Assembly (NCBI GenBank): GCA_937976375.1
Contig: CALJRU010000031.1
Location: forward strand, 1-64,000
Reading direction: 5' to 3'
Length of the DNA stretch: 64,000 nt
Source of the DNA: an uncultured Peptococcaceae bacterium
GTDB lineage: Bacteria > Bacillota > Peptococcia > Peptococcales > Peptococcaceae
A program made the position numbers and the translations under genes. Shown in pieces: positions 59,116-64,000 of this stretch. The number at the start of each line of letters is the position of its first letter. The first letter of the stretch is position 1. The notes beneath the pieces are model-generated. The model saw only the letters and a list, made by a program, of their open reading frames with translations, was not told the origin of the DNA and made no database searches.

Positions 59116-59331
59116 TCTCAGCTTCCGCTTCGGTCGGTTCGCAATCAAGGTGCCGCTGGCACCTGCTCGTCTCGGCTTCCGCCTCGGTCGGTTCGCAACC
59201 AAGGTGCCGCTGGCACCTGCTCTTCTCGGCTTCCGCCTCGGTCGGTTCGCAACCAAGGTGCCGCTAGCACCTGCTCTTCTCGGCTTCCGCCTCGGTCGGT
59301 TCGCAGCCAAGGTGCCGCTGGCACCTGCTCA
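59116..59331. repeat. 54-bp tandem repeat, four copies
   Basis: Four adjacent copies of a 54-bp unit (59116-59169, 59170-59223, 59224-59277, 59278-59331) differ by only a few bases. Each contains a GGTGCC-GCT-GGCACC hairpin and CTCGGTCGG. Unit length is a multiple of three, so reading frames stay open: one frame encodes an 18-residue unit that repeats CQRHLGCEPTEAEAEKSR. It spans the end of queH and the space before the next gene. Copy 3 has GCTAGC where the others have GCTGGC. Confidence 0.95.
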
Positions 59332-59944
59332 CCCATTCGCGTTGGGAATAAATGCAGCCGCAATAATGCTGGCGGTAAATGTCCCATTCGCGGCAGAGCA
59401 CGATGGAGCGCTGATAGCCGCCACGTTTCTTGAAATCATTTGGCAGATGCGCAATGCCCACCTTTGCAGCAATGTCTTCGCCAATGGCGTTGATGCGCTC
59501 GGCATTTTTATACGGGCTGATGGAAAGCGTCGTCGTGAAATAATCACAGCCCAGCTCTTTCGCCAAGACAGCGGCGGCCTCCATACGAAAACGGTAGCAG
59601 GCAAAGCAGCGTTCGCTGCCTTCTGGCAAATGGGTCAGCCCGCGCACTGCCTCAGCATAACGGCGCGGGTCATAGTCGCCTTCGATGAGATCAATGCCAT
59701 GCGGCGCATCGATATGCGCAATGACGCGCCGCTGTTCGGCAAGACGATGGTCGTATTCGGCACGTGGTTGAATGTTCGGGTTATCATAAAAAACGGTGAT
59801 TTTGAAAAACGGCGCCAGATATTCCAGCACATAACTGGAACACGGTCCACAGCAGCTGTGCAGCAGCAAATGCGGCGCGCGGCCATCCTTCTCGAGATCA
59901 CGTAAAATGCGGTCAAGTTCTTTCTGGTAATTGCGAGGATTCAT
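59264..59944 (-). CDS. queH: epoxyqueuosine reductase QueH, with repeat-derived tail
   Basis: Cofactor-light enzyme of the last step of queuosine synthesis: epoxyqueuosine to queuosine in tRNA. The 226-residue product has the conserved HSCCGPCSSYV (C31, C32, C35), ERCFACYRFRM (C113, C116), and the late YCGCIYS. The natural family end is near there; the final residues (from SRCQRH) are read from a 54-bp repeat array. The present TAG stop is a single-base variant inside repeat copy 3. Without it the frame would continue 65 residues to a TGA overlapping the next ATG. The start is ATG 59944, seven bases after GGGAG. Confidence 0.93.
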   Translation of the reverse strand: MNPRNYQKELDRILRDLEKDGRAPHLLLHSCCGPCSSYVLEYLAPFFKITVFYDNPNIQPRAEYDHRLAEQRRVIAHIDAPHGIDLIEGDYDPRRYAEAVRGLTHLPEGSERCFACYRFRMEAAAVLAKELGCDYFTTTLSISPYKNAERINAIGEDIAAKVGIAHLPNDFKKRGGYQRSIVLCREWDIYRQHYCGCIYSQREWVSRCQRHLGCEPTEAEAEKSRC

Positions 59945-59999
59945 GAACAATCTCCCTTTCCTAATGCTACTCTTTATTATACACGGCGGCTGTTGGCTG

Positions 60000-60008
60000 T
60001 GCTATACT
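60000..60008 (+). promoter_or_regulatory. topB extended -10 promoter
   Basis: TGC-TATACT, an extended -10, lies 32 bases before the start codon; no good -35 is visible. Confidence 0.4.
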
Positions 60009-60039
60009 GAAGAAAAACCATCGGAGAGGAAGAATCAAC

Positions 60040-62223
60040 ATGGGAAAATCTCTCGTTCTCGCAGAAAAACCATCCGTTGGCCGCGAGCTCGCACGTGTGC
60101 TGGGCGTTGGCGGCAAACACAACGGCTATTTTGAAAACAATACATACATCGTCACCTGGGCACTGGGCCACCTTGTCACACTGGCCGATCCAGAGCATTA
60201 CGGCGAAGAATACAAAACCTGGCGCATGGACACGCTGCCGATCCTGCCAAAGCACATGGATCTGGTGGTCATCCCGCAGTCAGGCAAACAATTCCGCACA
60301 GTTTCCAACCTGATGAAGCGCAAGGATGTTGACAACATCGTCATTGCCACCGATGCCGGGCGTGAAGGGGAACTGGTGGCACGCTGGATCATCGACAAAG
60401 CCCACGTAAAGAAGCCAATGCGCCGTCTCTGGATCTCCAGCCAGACGGACCAGGCCATTCGCCAGGGCTTTGCCCATCTTGAACCAGCCAGCAAGTACGA
60501 CAACCTCTATCGCTCCGCCCAGGCGCGCAGCGAAGCCGACTGGGTCGTGGGCTTCAACGTCACCCGCGCCCTCACCTGCCGCTACAACGCACAGCTTTCT
60601 GCCGGCCGTGTACAGACGCCGACACTGGCCATGATTGTACAGCGCGAACGTGCCATCCGTGACTTTAAGAGCCAGCCTTACTACGAAGTGCAGGCAAGCG
60701 TAGACGGCATGCGCCTGCTCTGGCAAGATAAAAACAAGCGCACCCGCTTCAGCGATAAGAGCGTTTGCGAGCGCATTGTGCGCACCTGCAACAAGCAGAA
60801 CGCCACCGTTACCGCCCTCGACGCCCAGAAAAAGCGCACCGCACCACCAGCGCTCTATGACCTCACCACCCTGCAGCGCGATGCCAATGCGCGCTATGGA
60901 TTCAGCGCCAAACAAACTCTGCAGATCATGCAGCGCTTGTACGAAGAGCACAAGCTGCTCACCTATCCACGCACCGATTCCCGCTATCTGACGAAAGACA
61001 TCGTTGTCACCTTCCCCGAACGCCTGCAAGCGCTCACATCCAACGGATATGGCGATGTAACCCGTCTCATCCGTGCCGAAAAGCGCTCCATCACGCCAAG
61101 CTGCATCAACGATGCCAAGGTCAGTGACCACCACGCCATCATCCCGACAGAAGAACGCCTCAGCAAACACAGCCTGAGCAGCGACGAGCGCCGCATCTAT
61201 GAGCTAGTCGTCAAACGCTTTCTTGCCAACTTCCTGGGTCCTTACGAATACGAACAGACCCGTGTACACCTCGATGTCAACGGCGAGCACTTCACCTGCC
61301 ATGGCAATGTCACCGTTGATCTTGGCTGGAAAGGGCTCGATCTCATTGGCGATGACGACGAACAGGAAGAAGATCACAGCAAAAACCGTTCACTGCCAAA
61401 GCTCACAAAGGGCCAGACCTTAAAAGGCGTGAACGTGAGCATCCGCGAAGGACAAACCAAACCGCCAGCCCGCTTCACGGAAGGCACCCTGCTGGCTGCC
61501 ATGGAAAATCCACAAGCCTTTGTCGACGACAAACACGCCCAAAGCGTACTCCACAAAGCAGGCGGCATCGGTACCCCGGCCACCCGTGCCGACATCATTG
61601 AAAAATTGTTCAAGAGCTTCTATGTAGAAAAGCAAGGTCAGTCGCTCGTGCCAACCAGCAGAGGCGTGCAGCTCATCGACATCGTGCCCGACGATCTCAC
61701 CTCGCCGCTGCTCACCGCCCAGTGGGAGGAACGTCTGGAAGCCATTGCCCGCGGCAAAGAAAAAGCCGCTGCGTTCACTGGCGACATGCGTCAGTTTGCA
61801 ACGGCCCTCGTTGGCGCTGTGAAAAACTCCGATAAACAATACCGCCACGACAACCTCACCCGCACCCCTTGCCCGGAATGCGGCAAGTTCATGCTTGAAG
61901 TCAAAACCAAGAAAGGCAAGATGCTTGTCTGCCAGGACCGTGAATGCGGCTATCGCCGCAGCCTCGAGCAAACTTCCAACGCCCGCTGTCCAAAATGCCA
62001 CAAACGGCTCACCATCATCGGCGACGGCGACAAACGCATCTATTCCTGCACTTGCGGCTTCCGCGAAAAGTTTGACCGCTTCAACCAACAGCTCAAAGCA
62101 AAACGCAACACCTCCAGCAAACGCGACGTGCAAAACTACATGCGCAAACAGCAAAAACAGGAAAGCATCGGCGCCAACGCCTTCGCTGACGCCTGGGCCA
62201 AAGCGCTTGGGAAAGATGAATAA
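60040..62223 (+). CDS. topB: DNA topoisomerase III (TopB)
   Basis: Type IA topoisomerase that decatenates DNA through a single-strand break. The 727-residue product has the TOPRIM domain with E9 in LAEKPSVG and the DAGREGE acid motif (105-111), the catalytic Y309 in LTYPRTDSRYL, and a C-terminal pair of zinc-finger-like segments: CPECGKFM with CQDRECGYR, and CPKCHKR with CTCGF. Some accessory-element topB genes look similar; nothing mobile is seen here. GGAAG precedes the ATG. A perfect 24-pair terminator follows. Confidence 0.95.
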   Translation: MGKSLVLAEKPSVGRELARVLGVGGKHNGYFENNTYIVTWALGHLVTLADPEHYGEEYKTWRMDTLPILPKHMDLVVIPQSGKQFRTVSNLMKRKDVDNIVIATDAGREGELVARWIIDKAHVKKPMRRLWISSQTDQAIRQGFAHLEPASKYDNLYRSAQARSEADWVVGFNVTRALTCRYNAQLSAGRVQTPTLAMIVQRERAIRDFKSQPYYEVQASVDGMRLLWQDKNKRTRFSDKSVCERIVRTCNKQNATVTALDAQKKRTAPPALYDLTTLQRDANARYGFSAKQTLQIMQRLYEEHKLLTYPRTDSRYLTKDIVVTFPERLQALTSNGYGDVTRLIRAEKRSITPSCINDAKVSDHHAIIPTEERLSKHSLSSDERRIYELVVKRFLANFLGPYEYEQTRVHLDVNGEHFTCHGNVTVDLGWKGLDLIGDDDEQEEDHSKNRSLPKLTKGQTLKGVNVSIREGQTKPPARFTEGTLLAAMENPQAFVDDKHAQSVLHKAGGIGTPATRADIIEKLFKSFYVEKQGQSLVPTSRGVQLIDIVPDDLTSPLLTAQWEERLEAIARGKEKAAAFTGDMRQFATALVGAVKNSDKQYRHDNLTRTPCPECGKFMLEVKTKKGKMLVCQDRECGYRRSLEQTSNARCPKCHKRLTIIGDGDKRIYSCTCGFREKFDRFNQQLKAKRNTSSKRDVQNYMRKQQKQESIGANAFADAWAKALGKDE

Positions 62224-62224
62224 A

Positions 62225-62277
62225 AAAATAAGAGCGCAGCATTCTCGCTTTTTGCGAGAATGCTGCGCTCTTATTTT
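62225..62277. terminator. very long bidirectional terminator
   Basis: A perfect 24-pair inverted repeat (62225-62248 with 62254-62277) around TTTTT ends AAAATAAGAGCG on one side and CGCTCTTATTTT on the other. It serves topB and the converging sdpI-like gene, and its last bases include the end of that gene. Confidence 0.9.
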
Positions 62278-63302
62278 CATCTCACATTATCCATCAGCTG
62301 GTTATACAGTTCTTTAGTGGCCGATGGGTCTTGGGCATTGATGACGAGGGGTTGACCGTTGACGTCCATGGTGATGCAGGCGTCACAGTCGGTGTGGGTG
62401 TAGCGGGTATATTTGCCGTAGCGATCGTTCTTAAAGCTGCCAAAGGCGTAGCGCAGATTGCCAAAACCATAGGTACGCACGTCGCCATCCACTGGCGGTT
62501 CCTGGGCGTAGTAATTAACGTTGGTAATGTCATCATAGGGCACAGTTAGATCTTTCCATTTGCTGGTGGTAATTTCCAGCGCGTCGTCACTACAGGTGAT
62601 GGTGAGATCGCCGCAAAAAAGTGTCCAGCCACAGAAGGCAAGAGTTGCAGCAACGGCAAAAATCACAACGGCAACACTTTTACCTGAGACAGGGATCGGA
62701 GCCGCTGTTCCCGCTGCGAGCTGCTTACAGTAATAATGATAAGAATACCACATTGGCGAAAATGCCATCGCCAGCACCACAAGTATAAACAGGACCAGCG
62801 TCACATTGCTTTCTACAAAAAATGCACAAATCACGCAGATGAGACCGCCACCGACCCAGACTTTGCCGCCAAAGCGATGGGTGGCGTTCCAGTTGTCTTC
62901 GTTTTCCAACGCCCATTTCACACGAATGCCAATGGTGCTGTTCTGACGGATCTTTGGGAAAAGATTTCCACAGATGAGGAAAAGCAAGCCAAAGCTGAGG
63001 AGAAGTACCATCATAAGCACCGTATAGGAATCGATTCCTATCTCCACAAGATGCTGCACACTGCTGCTGACCAGCGACGTCACCGGCATCACCCAGAACA
63101 CCAATGCCAGCACGCGCGGATGCTGTTCCGCGTTGGCCCGGTCGCGCAGCACAAAAAACATCAGCAGCCAATGGGTCGCCAGAAAATAAAAGCACAACAC
63201 ATCCAACTGCCGCAGCAGCACACCGTCCAGCAAGGCTGGCAGCAGAATCATCAACGACGTCAGCAGCAGCTGTTCCTTATACGCCATCATCGACGGTTTC
63301 AT
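62277..63302 (-). CDS. SdpI-family membrane protein with PH-like C-terminus
   Basis: The 341-residue product has about seven predicted membrane spans in the first 235 residues and the SdpI motif region KIRQNSTIGIRVKW...NWNATHRFGG, quoted in parts. SdpI of Bacillus binds the toxin SdpC and titrates the repressor SdpR to the membrane. The last 105 or so residues look like a bacterial PH-type beta domain (ends with NAQDPSATKELYNQLM), longer than canonical SdpI. GGAG lies nine bases before the ATG, which overlaps the sdpR end by 26 bases. No sdpC-like toxin gene is visible, so it may be an orphan immunity or sensing pair. Confidence 0.8.
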   Translation of the reverse strand: MKPSMMAYKEQLLLTSLMILLPALLDGVLLRQLDVLCFYFLATHWLLMFFVLRDRANAEQHPRVLALVFWVMPVTSLVSSSVQHLVEIGIDSYTVLMMVLLLSFGLLFLICGNLFPKIRQNSTIGIRVKWALENEDNWNATHRFGGKVWVGGGLICVICAFFVESNVTLVLFILVVLAMAFSPMWYSYHYYCKQLAAGTAAPIPVSGKSVAVVIFAVAATLAFCGWTLFCGDLTITCSDDALEITTSKWKDLTVPYDDITNVNYYAQEPPVDGDVRTYGFGNLRYAFGSFKNDRYGKYTRYTHTDCDACITMDVNGQPLVINAQDPSATKELYNQLMDNVR

Positions 63303-63570
63303 GATTGGTCTCTCCTTTCAGCGTCGTCAGCCACAGCATGACTTCTTCCAACACAGACGCATTCAGCTCGTAGTAAATGTACTTGCCTTCGCGATGGTCG
63401 CGGATCAAATCCGCTTCTTTGAGCACATTGAGATGCCGCGAAATGGACGCGCCCGTCACAGAAAAGTGGCTGCCAATCTCGCCGGCAGACAAGCGCCCGC
63501 CTTTCAGCAGATTGAGGATGTCGCGCCGAATCGGATCGGCCAATGCTTTTAAAGTCGTTTGTAAACTCAT
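63277..63570 (-). CDS. ArsR-family autorepressor SdpR-like
   Basis: Winged helix-turn-helix repressor. The 97-residue product begins MSLQTTLKALADPIRRDIL, has the recognition region GEIGSHFSVTGASISRHLNVLKEA (quoted in part) and the wing with REGKYIYYEL. It has no metal-binding cysteine set of ArsR/SmtB sensors. In SdpR/SdpI systems the repressor controls its own operon and is held at the membrane by SdpI when toxin binds. The ATG at 63570 follows AAGGAG; the longer frame lacks a site. A strong promoter lies upstream with an ATTTA/TAAAT dyad next to the -10. Confidence 0.88.
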   Translation of the reverse strand: MSLQTTLKALADPIRRDILNLLKGGRLSAGEIGSHFSVTGASISRHLNVLKEADLIRDHREGKYIYYELNASVLEEVMLWLTTLKGETNHETVDDGV

Positions 63571-63592
63571 TGTTCCGTCTCCTTCATTTAAC

Positions 63593-63612
63593 ATTTAGGT
63601 TAATTGTTAAAT
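63593..63612. promoter_or_regulatory. possible SdpR operator
   Basis: ATTTA (63593-63597) and TAAAT (63608-63612) form a short dyad immediately after the sdpR -10. Arms are only five bases, so the call is tentative. Confidence 0.35.
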
Positions 63613-63614
63613 AT

Positions 63615-63643
63615 AGTTTATCATTCTTCTCTGGCCTTGTCAA
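63615..63643 (-). promoter_or_regulatory. sdpR-sdpI promoter
   Basis: A perfect TTGACA (63638-63643) and TAAACT (63615-63620) are 17 bases apart on the minus strand. Confidence 0.7.
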
Positions 63644-63655
63644 GAGTGTGAAACC

Positions 63656-63684
63656 TTGACCGTCTTGCCATTCTTCGCTATAAT
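63656..63684 (+). promoter_or_regulatory. queD promoter
   Basis: TTGACC (63656-63661) and TATAAT (63679-63684) are separated by 17 bases. The transcript would start near 63691, before the aptamer-like region. Confidence 0.75.
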
Positions 63685-63713
63685 AATCCTGCACCTGAAA
63701 AGAATCTGTGTGT

Positions 63714-63756
63714 CGACAGTTCATTGGTACCATCCTGTCGTTAAACAAAACTAGGG
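63714..63756 (+). promoter_or_regulatory. probable preQ1-I riboswitch aptamer
   Basis: P1 is CGACAG (63714-63719) with CTGTCG (63735-63740). The loop begins TTCA and contains TTGGT. P1 is followed by the A-rich TTAAACAAAACTAGG, the typical preQ1-I 3' tail (compare UUAACAAAACAAGG of the studied Thermoanaerobacter aptamer). TTGGT can pair with ACTAG as the pseudoknot, using two G-U pairs. It lies before queD, a preQ1-pathway gene, and upstream of an intrinsic terminator. The pairing is my own reading, not a model search. Confidence 0.65.
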
Positions 63757-63802
63757 CTGTTTTTTCATGCACTTTTTCCGGCACTGCCGGACGAGAATAT
63801 TG

Positions 63803-63840
63803 AAAAGGCCCCGTGGACCAACAACCACGGGGCCTTTTTT
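63803..63840 (+). terminator. leader terminator before queD
   Basis: AAAAGGCCCCGTGG and CCACGGGGCC form a perfect stem around eight bases followed by TTTTTT. It ends four bases before the queD ribosome site GGAGG. It is the likely expression platform of the upstream aptamer. A CCGGCA/TGCCGG hairpin lies between the two (63779-63791). Confidence 0.88.
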
Positions 63841-63853
63841 CACGGAGGCTATC

Positions 63854-64000
63854 ATGTATTATTTAAAAACGAAGCAAAGCTTTGACGCTGCCCATTTTCT
63901 CAAAGGCTACGAGGGAAAATGCAGCAACATCCACGGCCATCGCTGGCAAGTGGTGGCACAAATTCGCGCCACCGATCTTTCGGAAGAACCGCAGACGCGC
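63854..64000 (+). CDS. queD: 6-carboxytetrahydropterin synthase QueD (5' part only)
   Basis: Second step of preQ1/queuosine synthesis: dihydroneopterin triphosphate to 6-carboxytetrahydropterin. Only the first 49 codons are in the window. They show the family start with SFDAAHFL and the zinc-binding histidines, the first in AAH and the pair in IHGHRW, after GKCSN. GGAGG precedes the ATG. The gene runs off the end. With queH 4 kb away, two queuosine genes lie close together but in separate units. Confidence 0.88.
   Translation, partial: MYYLKTKQSFDAAHFLKGYEGKCSNIHGHRWQVVAQIRATDLSEEPQTR

Noticed and set aside
58870..59310. Open frame with VANRPRRKPRRAGASGTL repeats
   Set aside because: It is another frame of the 54-bp array and runs into the flavodoxin-like gene. 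The unit length of 54 keeps all frames open, so openness is no evidence of translation.
60040..62223. topB as a mark of an integrative element
   Set aside because: TopB genes are frequent in conjugative elements, but no relaxase, integrase, coupling protein or att-like repeat is seen around it.
63584..63784. 66-codon minus-strand frame across the queD leader
   Set aside because: It covers the queD promoter and aptamer region and the sdpR promoter, with no ribosome site or recognisable product.
1..64000. tRNA, rRNA, CRISPR arrays and insertion sequences
   Set aside because: I looked for cloverleaf ends, rRNA-like conserved blocks, regularly spaced repeats and transposase motifs and saw none. 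The only tandem array is the contiguous 54-bp repeat, which has no spacers.

Overview
The window looks like a chromosomal segment of a low-to-mid GC, Gram-positive anaerobe (Bacillota, most likely a Clostridia-type or related lineage). The evidence is a complete ctsR-mcsA-mcsB-clpC operon, a Firmicutes-style division and cell-wall (dcw) cluster beginning with mraZ, SdpR/SdpI, secreted copper-amine-oxidase-type stalk-domain proteins, and an anaerobic set (pyruvate formate-lyase with its activase, radical SAM enzymes, NifS/NifU). I cannot name a species. Most genes lie on the minus strand and most transcription units end in clear intrinsic terminators.

Layout. 1-2.4 kb: nifS-nifU divergent from an Rrf2 regulator with shared operators. 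2.4-7.2 kb: the class III heat-shock operon with CtsR boxes at its promoter. 7.4-11.1 kb: a small membrane protein, uvrC, a holin-like membrane protein and a TipA-type MerR regulator with a textbook 19-bp-spacer promoter. 11.2-17.5 kb: a secreted NlpC/P60 hydrolase with a stalk domain, a 51-residue membrane protein, and three tandem secreted stalk-domain paralogs of unknown function. 17.7-34 kb: a DUF4491 protein, then the dcw cluster read as mraZ-rsmH-ftsL-pbp-murF-(P1 peptidase)-mraY-murD-ftsW-murG-murC-ftsQ-ftsZ, covering lipid-II synthesis, the septal synthase pair and the Z ring.

34-45 kb: an operon of HAD phosphatase, AmrS-like radical SAM protein, EcsC protein and 2-hydroxyacid dehydrogenase; prfA-prmC-MFS transporter; an operon of amino-acid racemase, lipoprotein flavoenzyme and YqhQ-like protein; a MazG-like pyrophosphohydrolase. 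45.5-51 kb: metallophosphoesterase, small Ntn hydrolase plus hexapeptide acetyltransferase, and pflA-pflB behind a probable ZTP riboswitch. 51-58.5 kb: a macrodomain protein, small lipo- and membrane proteins, a frameshifted gene relic, and a two-component system (with an MGMT-like protein) beside an ABC exporter whose promoter carries an 11-bp-period direct repeat. 58.5-64 kb: flavodoxin-like reductase, queH interrupted by a four-copy 54-bp repeat array, topB, sdpI-sdpR, and the start of queD behind a probable preQ1-I riboswitch and terminator.

The most unusual items are the queH minisatellite, where one base change in a repeat copy creates the present stop codon; the tandem stalk-domain paralogs with a shared upstream motif; the two riboswitches; the relic paralog at 52.2 kb; and a probable response-regulator site replacing a -35 element.
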